In this document: positions 1-7,400 of the stretch, one piece after another
Layout of the letters: every line of letters starts with the position of its first letter
How positions within the stretch are numbered: the stretch's first letter is position 1
NCBI GenBank assembly: GCA_001872995.1
Contig: MNXO01000020.1
Span: 1 to 11,467 of the forward strand
Reading direction: 5' to 3'
From: Bacteroidetes bacterium CG2_30_32_10
GTDB taxonomy: Bacteria > Bacteroidota > Bacteroidia > Bacteroidales > CG2-30-32-10
DNA length: 11,467 bases
Position numbers and translations under genes: made by a program
Notes under the pieces: model-generated
What the model saw: the letters and a program-made list of their open reading frames with translations, nothing else
Databases searched by the model: none
What the model was told of the DNA's origin: nothing

Positions 1-26
1 TCAAAATAAAAATTGATAGACCAATT
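1..26 (-). terminator. Weak candidate terminator for the nif3/zinc-ribbon unit
   Basis: Read leftward, a 5-bp inverted repeat (AATTG at 26-22 on the minus strand, CAATT at 15-11) with a 6-nt loop runs into a T-rich stretch. It lies about 75 nt after the stop of the zinc-ribbon gene. The stem has only one G-C pair, so in DNA this AT-rich it may be chance. No gene is visible between 1 and 101. Confidence 0.25.
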
Positions 27-101
27 AATTTAGCCTAATAGAATTAAGGTGCATTAATCTAAAAACACCTCGCTGTAATAGTTCTTGTTTTGTGGAAGGT
101 A

Positions 102-950
102 TTACATTTTAGCAACTACATTTTCGTCAACCAAAATTCTACCGCAATATTCGCAAACAATAATTTTTTTGTGCATACGAATGTCCATTTGTTTTTGAGG
201 TGGAATTTTGTTAAAGCAGCCGCCACAAGCATCTCTTTCAATTTGAACAACAGCCAAACCGTTTCTTGCATTTTTCCTAATTCTTTTGTAGGCAGTTAAA
301 AATCTTTCTTCAACAATGGTTTGGTTTTGAAGTGATTTTCCTATTAATTCTTTTTCATCTTTTTCTGTTTCGGTAATGATGTCATCTAACTCAGACTTCT
401 TGGTATCAAGGTCTGCTTTTCTTTCAGCCAAAACAGCGTTCGATTGTTCTAAGAGAATCTTTTTTTCATCCAAATTAGCCGTAAATTCTCTTATACGTTT
501 TTCTGCGAGTTGTATTTCTAAATTTTGATATTCAATTTCTTTGGTTAAAGAGTCGTACTCGCGGTTATTTCTAACATTCATTTGTTGGGCAGTATATTTT
601 TTTATTCCTGCCAAGCTTCCCTTTATAGCTTCATTTTTTTCAGCCAATTCAGCGTCTAATGCAATAATTTCTGCAGATAAATTTTTAATTCTTGTTTCTA
701 AGCCTTCTATTTCATCTTCTAAATCGCCTACTTCAAGTGGTAACTCACCTCTTACAATTCTAATTTTATCAATTTGCGTATCAATTAATTGAAGGGTGTA
801 GAGTGCTCTTAATTTTTTTTCAATGGAAGCCTCTATGTTGTCCTCATTGCTCTCCGTATTAATGATAGTAGGAGATTCGATAGGGGTAGAATCATTTTCT
901 TTTTTTATTTCTACTTTTTTTTGCTTGCTTTTAGCTGTAATCTTTGCCAT
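102..950 (-). CDS. Coiled-coil protein with C-terminal C4 zinc ribbon (HP0958/CdsZ-like, DUF164 family)
   Basis: This 282-residue protein has three parts. Residues 1-44 are a Lys/Glu/Ser/Asn-rich, probably disordered tail. Residues about 45-225 are almost continuous charged heptad-like helix, a long coiled-coil hairpin. The C-terminal zinc ribbon has two CxxC pairs, C242/C245 and C266/C269, about 20 residues apart. The layout matches the zinc-ribbon family that includes Helicobacter HP0958 (FlgZ) and chlamydial CdsZ, where the coiled coil binds partner proteins and the ribbon can contact RNA or protein. In Bacteroidota without flagella the role is unknown, so I give no gene symbol. It lies 21 nt behind nif3 on the same strand, and the same pairing occurs in distant phyla (HP0959/HP0958 in Helicobacter). 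This suggests co-transcription and a linked function. The start follows the nif3 stop closely and no better upstream start is available. Confidence 0.88.
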   Translation of the reverse strand: MAKITAKSKQKKVEIKKENDSTPIESPTIINTESNEDNIEASIEKKLRALYTLQLIDTQIDKIRIVRGELPLEVGDLEDEIEGLETRIKNLSAEIIALDAELAEKNEAIKGSLAGIKKYTAQQMNVRNNREYDSLTKEIEYQNLEIQLAEKRIREFTANLDEKKILLEQSNAVLAERKADLDTKKSELDDIITETEKDEKELIGKSLQNQTIVEERFLTAYKRIRKNARNGLAVVQIERDACGGCFNKIPPQKQMDIRMHKKIIVCEYCGRILVDENVVAKM

Positions 951-971
951 ACCTAACTTATATATTATGAG

Positions 972-2066
972 TTATAAATAATTAACGGGATTAGAATTTA
1001 TTTCTGAAATTAAAAATGCAAATTTAGGAAAATTTTTCTTTAAAATATCATATAGTAATTCTTTTATAAATTGTTCGGTTTCATAGTGCCCTGCATCAAC
1101 AATTATAAGTTCTTCGGGGATATCCAAAAAAGAATGATATTTAATATCAGAAGTAATAAGCATATCTGCTTTTGCATCAATTGCATCTTTAATCAGAAAG
1201 CTACCAGAGCCGCCACAAATTGCCACTTTTTTAATTTTTTGTTTTTTTATTTTAGAATATCGTAACCCTCCAACTTTAGTGATTTCTTTTATCTTATGAA
1301 GATATACCTCTGCATCTATTTCCTGCGGGAGTTCTCCAATCATTCCTGCTCCAGCAAATTTATATTCATTGTCTATTGGATAAATATCATAAGCAACCTC
1401 TTCGTAGGGATGGTTCTTGAATAATGCTTCTAAAACTTCTTTTTGTTTATATATTGGAAAAATGGTTTCTATTCTAATTTCTTTTTCAAAATGGAGTTTA
1501 CCTATTTCTCCAACAAAAGGATTTGCATTTTCTATGGGTTTAAAGGTTCCTTCGCCTATAATGTTGTAACTACAGCTGTTATAATTGCCAATATGTCCAG
1601 CACCTGCATTCAAAATTGCGTTTCTCACTTTTTCGGCTTGTTCAATAGGGCAAAATACAACAATTTTTCGTAAAATACCATTCATTTGCCTTAATATTAA
1701 ACAGTTTATTAAACCTAATTTCTTAGCAAGTATGTTATTCAGTCCTTCAATATGATTATCTATGTTTGTATGTATGGCATACAGTGAAATATCATTTTTA
1801 ATGGCTTTAATTATGCTTCTTTCTATGTGTGTGTTGCCATTAATTTTTTTTAAACCATCGAATATTAATGGATGATGCGAAATTATTAAATTACAGTCTT
1901 TATTTATAGCTTCTTCAATAATTTCTTCGGTACAATCAAAGCATATTAGTGCCTTTGAGATTTCATTATTCGCATTTCCAATAATTAAGCCAGAATTATC
2001 GTAGTTTTCTTGCAAACTCAAAGAAAAAGTTTCTTCTAAACGGTTTAGTATTTCCTTAATTTTCAT
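972..2066 (-). CDS. Nif3-like dinuclear metal-centre hexameric protein (YqfO type, with PII-like insertion)
   Basis: This 364-residue protein belongs to the Nif3/GTP cyclohydrolase I type 2 family. Known members form hexameric rings with a dinuclear metal site; the cellular reaction remains unclear. Visible family signatures are NYDNSGL (21-27), SHHP with H64 and H65, NIDN with D103, CGGSGS (284-289), TSDIKYH (305-311) and DAGHYETE (324-331) with H327 and E331. These supply the expected metal ligands. The length of about 365, rather than about 250, reflects an inserted domain at roughly 130-235. Its motifs GAGHIGNY (155-162) and NHPYEEVAYD (218-227) are those of the PII/CutA-like insert of YqfO-type proteins. 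It is the first gene of a leftward pair with the zinc-ribbon gene. The start is supported by a good promoter about 20 nt upstream (2086-2117). It is complete, with all key residues present. Confidence 0.95.
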   Translation of the reverse strand: MKIKEILNRLEETFSLSLQENYDNSGLIIGNANNEISKALICFDCTEEIIEEAINKDCNLIISHHPLIFDGLKKINGNTHIERSIIKAIKNDISLYAIHTNIDNHIEGLNNILAKKLGLINCLILRQMNGILRKIVVFCPIEQAEKVRNAILNAGAGHIGNYNSCSYNIIGEGTFKPIENANPFVGEIGKLHFEKEIRIETIFPIYKQKEVLEALFKNHPYEEVAYDIYPIDNEYKFAGAGMIGELPQEIDAEVYLHKIKEITKVGGLRYSKIKKQKIKKVAICGGSGSFLIKDAIDAKADMLITSDIKYHSFLDIPEELIIVDAGHYETEQFIKELLYDILKKNFPKFAFLISEINSNPVNYL

Positions 2067-2085
2067 AAGTTATATTTATAAAATT

Positions 2086-2117
2086 CAAAATTAATCATAA
2101 TTAACTGGGTAAACAAA
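2086..2117 (-). promoter_or_regulatory. Bacteroidota-type promoter of nif3
   Basis: On the minus strand TTTG (2117-2114) is followed after 20 bp by TAATTTTG (2093-2086). This matches the Bacteroidota vegetative consensus (-33 TTTG, 19-21 bp, -7 TAnnTTTG) at every defined base. Transcription would start near 2080, about 14 nt ahead of the nif3 ATG. It lies in the 159-bp divergent gap between nif3 and lpxK. Confidence 0.65.
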
Positions 2118-2190
2118 TTATTATAATATACTGAAAGCATTATGTTTATCGTTTATTTAAAAAAAAATTATTAAAATTTACTAAAAGTCA

Positions 2191-2221
2191 TTGTTTTTAT
2201 AAAATATTAAAAGTATTTTTA
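2191..2221 (+). promoter_or_regulatory. lpxK: Candidate promoter of lpxK
   Basis: TTG (2191-2193), a 20-bp spacer and TATTTTTA (2214-2221) fit the Bacteroidota pattern with the last base of the -7 box wrong (A for G). The implied transcription start falls at or next to the lpxK ATG at 2226, so the mRNA would be nearly leaderless. The surroundings are almost pure A/T, so a chance match is possible. The rest of 2067-2225 shows no open frame or RNA gene. Confidence 0.35.
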
Positions 2222-2225
2222 AAAG

Positions 2226-3296
2226 ATGAAATTTTTTAGAATTCTATTATTCCCATTTTCTATTATTTATGGTCTTATCACTAAGATTCGTAATAAACTA
2301 TTTGATTGGAAAATACTTTCTTCTAAAAAATTTTCTATTCCTATTATTTCTGTTGGTAATTTATCCGTTGGCGGCACTGGAAAGACCCCTCATGTTGATT
2401 ATTTAATTCGTTTATTAAAGGGAAAATATCAAATAGCAACACTTAGTAGAGGCTATGGACGAAAAACATCAGGGTTTATTTTGGCAAATGTCAATTCTAT
2501 TGATAAAGAAATTGGAGATGAACCTTTAATGTATGCAAAAAAACATCCTTCAATAAATGTAGCAGTAGATGGTAATCGAGTGAGAGGAATAAAAAAAATA
2601 TTAGAAGCTCAGCCAGAAACAAATGTTGTTTTAATGGATGATGCATATCAACATCGTCATGTAAAACCAGGATTGTCAATTTTGCTTACAGACTATTTTG
2701 CTTTATATACTTCCGACTATTTATTACCAACTGGTAATTTACGAGAAAGCAGAAAAGGAGCTAAAAGAGCCGATATAATTGTTGTTACTAAAACTCCTAA
2801 AGTCTTTTCTCCTTTAGATAGACGGCTTATAATAAATAAAATAAATCCTTTGCCACATCAGTCTGTTTTTTTCTCCTATATTAAATATGGAAATTTTTTA
2901 CCATTATTAGAAAAAACGAACTTATTAAAAGTAAATGCTCCTTCAAAAATATTGTTATTTACTGGAATTGCAAATCCTTCTCCTTTTGAAGAATACTTGA
3001 AAAGGCAATGCAATGAGTTAGTATCAATTAAATTTAAAGACCATCACCAATTTACCAATGAAAATTTAAAGAAAATTAGAAAAAAATTTGAATCCATTTT
3101 TTCTAATAATAAAATCATTGTTACTACCGAAAAAGACAGAATGCGACTTTTTAGTAAACAAGTATTTGATGTATTTGCAGACCTTCCTGTATATTATGTG
3201 CCTATAGAAATTGAGTTTCACAAGGATGACCTTTATAAAAATATCATGGATTTTGATACTAAAATTTTAGAATTTCTTCAAAAAAGCAATTCTTAA
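2226..3296 (+). CDS. lpxK: Tetraacyldisaccharide 4'-kinase (lipid A 4'-kinase)
   Basis: LpxK phosphorylates the 4' position of the tetraacyl disaccharide 1-phosphate precursor of lipid A, using ATP at the inner face of the cytoplasmic membrane. The 356 residues have the usual family length. The N-terminus (1-25) is the hydrophobic/amphipathic membrane-associated segment (LLFPFSIIYGL). The P-loop SVGNLSVGGTGKTP spans 42-55, with K53 for phosphate binding. SRGYGRK (74-80) and GDEP (97-100) are conserved, as is the DDAYQHR block (138-144), equivalent to the DDGxQH catalytic/Walker B region. LPxGxLRE occurs at 167-174 and ADIIVVTKTP at 182-191. Its presence shows that the host makes lipid A and is Gram-negative. 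It probably heads a transcript continuing into rlmN and ade, since the next coding start is 11-29 nt away. The stop is TAA at 3294-3296 and the gene is intact. Confidence 0.96.
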   Translation: MKFFRILLFPFSIIYGLITKIRNKLFDWKILSSKKFSIPIISVGNLSVGGTGKTPHVDYLIRLLKGKYQIATLSRGYGRKTSGFILANVNSIDKEIGDEPLMYAKKHPSINVAVDGNRVRGIKKILEAQPETNVVLMDDAYQHRHVKPGLSILLTDYFALYTSDYLLPTGNLRESRKGAKRADIIVVTKTPKVFSPLDRRLIINKINPLPHQSVFFSYIKYGNFLPLLEKTNLLKVNAPSKILLFTGIANPSPFEEYLKRQCNELVSIKFKDHHQFTNENLKKIRKKFESIFSNNKIIVTTEKDRMRLFSKQVFDVFADLPVYYVPIEIEFHKDDLYKNIMDFDTKILEFLQKSNS

Positions 3297-3312
3297 ATTC
3301 CTCTTCAATGAT

Positions 3313-3320
3313 TATCTTTG
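3313..3320 (+). promoter_or_regulatory. rlmN: -7 promoter element at the 5' edge of rlmN
   Basis: TATCTTTG is a perfect TAnnTTTG -7 box. It lies inside the stretch that would code the first residues of rlmN if translation began at ATG 3308. The expected transcription start is about 3325, right at the GTG codon 3326. No TTG is found at the -33 position (the sequence there is TTC), so the promoter is incomplete. It may be an internal promoter inside the lpxK-rlmN-ade run. Confidence 0.4.
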
Positions 3321-3325
3321 CAAAG

Positions 3326-4384
3326 GTGGAAACAATTAAAAAAGATATTCGTTTACTTTCATTAGAAGAAATTAAAGAACTATTTGCTAATAAAGGCGAA
3401 GCAGCTTATAGAGCAAATCAAGTTTTTGATTGGCTTTGGAAAAAACATGCATTGTCTTTTGAGCAAATGTCTAATATATCTCTTGGAACAAAAAACTTTC
3501 TAAATGATAATTTTGATATTAAAGCTATTTCCATTCAAACTACTCAAAAAAGCATTGATAAAACTATAAAAACCGCATTTCGATTATTCGACGATAACAT
3601 TATAGAAGGTGTTTTAATTCCTTCTGAAGACCGAGCGACTGCCTGTATTTCTTCTCAAGTTGGATGTGCATTGGCATGCAAATTTTGTGCAACGGGCAAA
3701 TTAGGTTGGGCAAGAAATTTAGAATATCCAGAAATATTTGACCAAGTGATGTTTATTAATCAACAATCTCTTGAAACATTAGGAATACCACTTTCTAATA
3801 TTGTGTTTATGGGTATGGGAGAGCCATTGTTAAACTACAATCATGTTTTAAAAGCAATAGAAATGCTTACGTCTCCAAATATATTAAATTTTTCTCCCAG
3901 CAGAATTACCCTTTCTACTGTGGGAATTGTTAAAATGATTAAACAATTGGCAGATGATAAGGTGAAATTTAATTTAGCAATTTTGCTTCATGCGGCTACT
4001 GATAAAAAGAGAAGCTTGATAATGCCTATCAACGAACATAATTCATTAAGCAATCTTATTGATGCATTACAATACTTTTATAGCAAAACAAAAACTAGAA
4101 TCACACTGGAGTATTTGCTTTTAGACGGTTTTAATGATTCGATTGACGATGCCCGCGATTTAGCAATGTTTTGTAAGAATTTTCCTTGTAAAATAAATAT
4201 TATTGAATACAATGCGATTGATGATGGCATTTATAAGAATTCAAATGCTGAAAAAGTAAAGGCTTTTATAGCTTTTATTGAAAGTAAAAATATGATTATT
4301 AATTTAAGAAAAAGTAAAGGTAAAGACATAGCGGCTGCTTGTGGGCAACTCGCAAGAAAAAATAATATCAAACTAATTAATTAA
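3326..4384 (+). CDS. rlmN: Dual-specificity RlmN: 23S rRNA A2503 / tRNA A37 C2-methyltransferase
   Basis: RlmN is a radical-SAM enzyme that methylates C2 of A2503 in 23S rRNA, and of A37 in some tRNAs, affecting decoding and peptidyl-transferase behaviour. Numbered from the GTG start (352 residues), the [4Fe-4S] motif CxxxCxxC is C114, C118, C121. The catalytic cysteines are C107 (in the TACISSQVGC block) and C339 (AACGQL), matching C118 and C355 of the E. coli enzyme. GMGEPL (163-168) is the SAM-binding motif. The N-terminal SLEEIKELF...WLWKKH region is the RNA-binding accessory domain. I chose GTG 3326 because it gives METIKKDIRLLSLEE, like family N-termini. An ATG at 3308 adds six residues encoded by a promoter-like TATCTTTG and is the alternative. 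The next gene, ade, begins 2 nt after the stop, so the two are probably translationally coupled. Confidence 0.95.
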   Translation: METIKKDIRLLSLEEIKELFANKGEAAYRANQVFDWLWKKHALSFEQMSNISLGTKNFLNDNFDIKAISIQTTQKSIDKTIKTAFRLFDDNIIEGVLIPSEDRATACISSQVGCALACKFCATGKLGWARNLEYPEIFDQVMFINQQSLETLGIPLSNIVFMGMGEPLLNYNHVLKAIEMLTSPNILNFSPSRITLSTVGIVKMIKQLADDKVKFNLAILLHAATDKKRSLIMPINEHNSLSNLIDALQYFYSKTKTRITLEYLLLDGFNDSIDDARDLAMFCKNFPCKINIIEYNAIDDGIYKNSNAEKVKAFIAFIESKNMIINLRKSKGKDIAAACGQLARKNNIKLIN

Positions 4385-4386
4385 CA

Positions 4387-6027
4387 ATGGAAACAAAAAA
4401 ATCATTTTCTGTATCAGGCAATATTGTTGATGTGGTGAACCAAAAAATATTTCAAGGTACTGTGAAAGTTGAAAACGGTAAAATTTCTACCTTAAAGGAA
4501 GAAAAAGTAGAGGATACTCATTTTATTCTTCCTGGATTTATTGATGCGCATGTTCATATAGAAAGTTCGATGCTTATTCCATCTGAATTCGCAAGAATTG
4601 CCGTTACCCATGGTACAGTTGCTACTGTTTCTGACCCTCATGAGATTGCCAATGTACTTGGGGTTGATGGCGTTCAATTTATGATTGACAATGGAAAGAA
4701 AGTGCCTTTCAAATTTTATTTTGGTGCTCCTTCTTGTGTGCCTGCAACACCGTTTGAAACATCGGGTGCTGCTCTTGATTCAATTGCAATAGAAAAGCTT
4801 TTAAAGTCAGATGACATCTATTACCTCGCAGAAATGATGAATTTTCCAGGTGTTATTTTTGATGATGTCGAAGTTTTAAGCAAAATTAAAGCTGCAAAAT
4901 ATAACAATAAGCCCATTGATGGTCATGCTCCTGGTTTAAAAGGTAAAGACCTTGTTAAATATGCTAATGCTGGAGTTTCTACTGACCACGAATGCTTCTC
5001 AATGGAAGAAGCCATAGAAAAAATTAATAATGGAATGAAAGTTCAAATTAGAGAAGGAAGTGCGGCTAAAAATTTTGAGGTACTTGTTAATTTGCTTGAT
5101 AAATATGCTGATAGCATTATGTTTTGCTCTGACGACAAGCATCCTGACGATTTGCAAAAAGGACATATAAATTTATTAGTAAAACGTGCTATAAATAAAG
5201 GATTTGACCCACTCAAAGTTATAAGAACGGTTACTTATAATCCAGTAATGCATTACAAGCTCAGTGTTGGTTTATTACAAATAAATGACGATGCTGATTT
5301 TATAATTGTCAATAATCTAAAAGATTTAGAGGTGCTAAAAACATATATAAAAGGCACTCTGGTTGCTGAAAATGGTGCTACCCTTATAAAATCAGTTGCT
5401 GAATCTTCACTTAATTTATTTAATGCAACAGAAATTACTGAAAAAGATATAAAAGTTGATGCTTCTGCTTCAAAGATTAAAGTTATCAAAGCCATAGAAG
5501 GACAATTAATCACTGAAGCTGAAATATTGGAGCCGAAAATTGAAAATGGTTTCGTTGTGAGTGATACTGAAAGAGATATTTTAAAGATAATTGTTTTGAA
5601 CCGATACCATAAAGCAAAACCAGCCATTGGATTTATTCAAAACTTTCAAATGAAAAGCGGAGCCATTGCTTCAACGGTTGCCCACGATAGTCATAATATA
5701 ATTGCGGTTGGTGCTTCAGACAAAGACATTGTAAGAGCTGTTAATCTACTTATTAAAACAAAAGGTGGCATTTCATTGGTAAATGGTGAAGATGAGCGCT
5801 TGTTGCCTCTTCCTGTTGCAGGGCTTATGTCGAATGAAGATGGATATCAAGTTGCCCAAAAATACGAATTGATTAATAACAAAGTTAAGTTGACTGGTTC
5901 TACTTTAAAATCGCCCTATATGACCTTGTCTTTTATGGCTCTATTGGTAATACCCGCATTAAAATTGAGTGATAAAGGTTTGTTTGATGGCACTAAGTTT
6001 GAATTTACTCCTTTAAATTCTTTTTAA
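4387..6027 (+). CDS. ade: Adenine deaminase
   Basis: This enzyme hydrolyses adenine to hypoxanthine and ammonia in purine salvage, in the cytosol. The 546 residues fit the bacterial Ade family of the amidohydrolase superfamily. Signatures in order are PGFIDAHVHIESS (49-61), with metal ligands H55 and H57, and SDPHEIANV (82-90). E149 lies in the AEMMNFPGV block, H180 in IDGHAPGL, H201 in STDHECFS and D249/D250 in FCSDDKHPDD. The second half carries the Ade-specific C-terminal domain, including VAHDSHNIIAVG and GEDERLLPLPVAGLMS, which separates it from dihydroorotases and other amidohydrolases. It follows rlmN with only 2 nt between stop and start. There is no functional link between the two, so this looks like tight packing within a shared transcript. 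No strong terminator follows its stop; a new promoter starts within about 20 nt. Confidence 0.96.
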   Translation: METKKSFSVSGNIVDVVNQKIFQGTVKVENGKISTLKEEKVEDTHFILPGFIDAHVHIESSMLIPSEFARIAVTHGTVATVSDPHEIANVLGVDGVQFMIDNGKKVPFKFYFGAPSCVPATPFETSGAALDSIAIEKLLKSDDIYYLAEMMNFPGVIFDDVEVLSKIKAAKYNNKPIDGHAPGLKGKDLVKYANAGVSTDHECFSMEEAIEKINNGMKVQIREGSAAKNFEVLVNLLDKYADSIMFCSDDKHPDDLQKGHINLLVKRAINKGFDPLKVIRTVTYNPVMHYKLSVGLLQINDDADFIIVNNLKDLEVLKTYIKGTLVAENGATLIKSVAESSLNLFNATEITEKDIKVDASASKIKVIKAIEGQLITEAEILEPKIENGFVVSDTERDILKIIVLNRYHKAKPAIGFIQNFQMKSGAIASTVAHDSHNIIAVGASDKDIVRAVNLLIKTKGGISLVNGEDERLLPLPVAGLMSNEDGYQVAQKYELINNKVKLTGSTLKSPYMTLSFMALLVIPALKLSDKGLFDGTKFEFTPLNSF

Positions 6028-6043
6028 ATCAATTACATATTTA

Positions 6044-6076
6044 TTTGCAATATATATCATAATATTTATATCTTTG
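6044..6076 (+). promoter_or_regulatory. Bacteroidota-type promoter of the ArsR/haem-protein unit
   Basis: TTTG (6044-6047), 21 bp and TATCTTTG (6069-6076) match both boxes of the Bacteroidota promoter consensus perfectly. Transcription should begin around 6081-6083, about 13 nt before the ArsR ATG at 6095. ATATTTAT is repeated at 6037-6044 and 6062-6069, each copy touching one promoter box. These could be regulator contacts, but AT richness makes chance likely. Confidence 0.65.
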
Positions 6077-6094
6077 CCGAAAATTAAAATTTAT

Positions 6095-6391
6095 ATGATA
6101 AAGACAGAAATTGACATTGCAAAATTAGAAGCAGCAGCAAGTAGAATGAGGGCAATCGCACATCCAATGAGAATTGCTATTATTGAATTATTGGATACCA
6201 ATGAAAAAATGAATGTTACTGAAATTTATGAAAGATTAAATATAGAACAAGCAGCAGCATCGCATCATTTGAACATATTAAAAAACAAAGGTCTTTTAAA
6301 TTCTAAAAGAGATGGCAAAAACACCATTTATTCCATTAAAATGGTTGCTTTGAGCAAAATAATCGATTGTATCAACAATTGCACTTTATAA
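6095..6391 (+). CDS. ArsR/SmtB-type winged-helix transcriptional regulator
   Basis: This 98-residue protein is a single winged-helix domain of ArsR/SmtB type, usually a dimeric repressor released by a metal or redox signal. Visible parts are the dimer-helix region ending in AIAHPMRIAIIELL (20-33), helix 3 at 41-50, the recognition helix AAASHHLNILKNKGLL (53-68) and the wing NSKRDGKNTIYSI (69-81). The classic ELCVCD metal site of ArsR is missing from helix 3. The only cysteines are C92 and C96 at the extreme C-terminus, which could form a thiol switch or metal site (inference). ATG 6095 is preferred over an in-frame TTG at 6074 because that TTG is part of the -7 box and would lie upstream of the transcript. 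It leads a short unit with a secreted protein and a haem protein, and is probably autoregulated. Confidence 0.88.
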   Translation: MIKTEIDIAKLEAAASRMRAIAHPMRIAIIELLDTNEKMNVTEIYERLNIEQAAASHHLNILKNKGLLNSKRDGKNTIYSIKMVALSKIIDCINNCTL

Positions 6392-6406
6392 TAATTATTT
6401 ATTAAA

Positions 6407-6982
6407 ATGTTTAGATACAGAAAAATAGTTTTAATTGCTATATTGTATTTTTTTGTTTCTCATATTAATATTGCAGCACAAAATAAATACGAAATTATTC
6501 CAGGCAAAGGCATTGGTAATATTAGTATTGGCAAATGCAAAGACAGTGTTTTATACATTATTAATTCAAAATATACTGAAAAAACATTTAAAGAAGAGAA
6601 AGAAAGTTTTGTAAATGCAGATTTAACATATCTTCCTGCTTTTATTTTAGGCTTTGATAAAGTTATTGTTTTTGACGATTTTCCTATTTATCAGGTTTAT
6701 AAAGCATATTTTAAACAAGATTCGCTTAATTGCATTGTGCTAACAAGCTATGGTTTTAATAGTGACAAAGCAATTGCTAAGTATAAAACCAAAAATCATA
6801 TTGGCTTTTTAAGTGCTAAAAGCAAAGTTATTAAAGCATTTGGAGAACCAGAAAAAACCGTTGAATTAAAAGATAATGAAATTGATTTTATTTATTGGAG
6901 TAAAGGCATAGAATTTGTGCTTGAAGATGACCAAGTAGTGGTGATTAATATTTTTAAACCCATTGATAATTCAGTTAAATAA
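6407..6982 (+). CDS. Uncharacterised secreted protein with two similar motif regions
   Basis: I do not recognise a named family. The 191 residues start with a signal peptide: basic RYRK, a hydrophobic stretch at 7-20 and a probable signal peptidase I cut after NIAA at 24. This predicts a periplasmic or surface-facing mature protein of about 167 residues. Two regions resemble each other: IIPGKGIGNISIGKCKDSVL (30-49) and the stretch around HIGFLSAKSKVIKAFGEPEK (131-150). Both have the glycine-bounded IG-x-S/K-V pattern common in small secreted Bacteroidota proteins that compare their own parameters in beta-hairpin repeats. Two cysteines (C44, C109) remain after cleavage and could pair. It lies 15 nt after the ArsR stop and 28 nt before the haem-protein gene, so a common transcript is likely. 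Function is unknown; it might be a regulator-controlled envelope protein. Confidence 0.75.
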   Translation: MFRYRKIVLIAILYFFVSHINIAAQNKYEIIPGKGIGNISIGKCKDSVLYIINSKYTEKTFKEEKESFVNADLTYLPAFILGFDKVIVFDDFPIYQVYKAYFKQDSLNCIVLTSYGFNSDKAIAKYKTKNHIGFLSAKSKVIKAFGEPEKTVELKDNEIDFIYWSKGIEFVLEDDQVVVINIFKPIDNSVK

Positions 6983-7010
6983 CTTAAATATTCACTTAAA
7001 ACATTACATT

Positions 7011-7400
7011 ATGAAAACATTTAAAATTATTCTTTTTACAACAGTAATGCTGTTAGTTATTGTTGCGTTTGCTACTAATGGATTTAGTTCAGAAAAGAAC
7101 AGTAGTTATTCTAGTAAAACCACAATTTTCCCTGATAGCGTGAAGACAATACTTGAAAACTCTTGTTTTGCTTGTCATTCCAATATTGCATCAAATGGTT
7201 TTGCTAAATCAGCCTTAAATTTTGACAAATGGGATACTTACAAAGAAAAAGACCAAGAAAAATATAAAACCAAAATTTGCAATAAAATTACAGCTGACAA
7301 AATGCCACCATCGGGTTATATTAATAAAAATCCCCAAGCAAAGCTCTCAGAGGTGCAAAAAACAACTATATGTGATTGGACAAAACCAATTCAAAAATAG
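7011..7400 (+). CDS. Membrane-anchored or periplasmic haem-binding (monohaem cytochrome-like) protein
   Basis: The 129 residues begin with a basic MKTFK and a hydrophobic run at 6-21, either a signal peptide or an N-terminal anchor. The CxxCH haem c attachment motif is C52-F-A-C55-H56. A downstream MPPSGY block (98-103) provides M98 as the likely second axial ligand. The C-terminal KLSEVQKTTICDW segment is typical of small haem-binding domain proteins (Haem_bd-like, PF14376) in Bacteroidota. Two further cysteines, C90 and C121, flank the MPP region and are outside the haem motif; they may form a disulphide. The ATG at 7011 is chosen because it starts directly at the signal sequence. A longer in-frame start at 6963 would lie inside the preceding gene and put 16 unlikely residues ahead of the signal peptide. 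It is the last gene of the unit, followed by a strong terminator. Its electron-transfer partner is unknown. Confidence 0.85.
   Translation: MKTFKIILFTTVMLLVIVAFATNGFSSEKNSSYSSKTTIFPDSVKTILENSCFACHSNIASNGFAKSALNFDKWDTYKEKDQEKYKTKICNKITADKMPPSGYINKNPQAKLSEVQKTTICDWTKPIQK

Noticed and set aside
47..70. Inverted repeat AGGTG ... CACCT as a terminator of the leftward unit
   Set aside because: The stem is only 5 bp with a 14-nt loop and no T-run follows in either direction.
2067..2225. Possible small RNA or attenuator in the nif3-lpxK gap
   Set aside because: Apart from the divergent promoters the stretch is low-complexity A/T without a stable stem or a reading frame.
5253..5627. 124-residue open frame on the minus strand inside ade
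   Set aside because: It is fully antisense to a well-supported gene, has no family motif or upstream signal, and is a by-product of the ade coding sequence.
6037..6069. Repeated ATATTTAT copies as an ArsR operator
   Set aside because: They are direct, not inverted, repeats of pure A/T in a very AT-rich region; ArsR sites are usually inverted repeats. Mentioned only as a possibility under the promoter.
6963..7010. Longer N-terminus for the haem-binding protein
   Set aside because: It would overlap the preceding gene and put 16 polar residues before a clear signal sequence beginning at ATG 7011.
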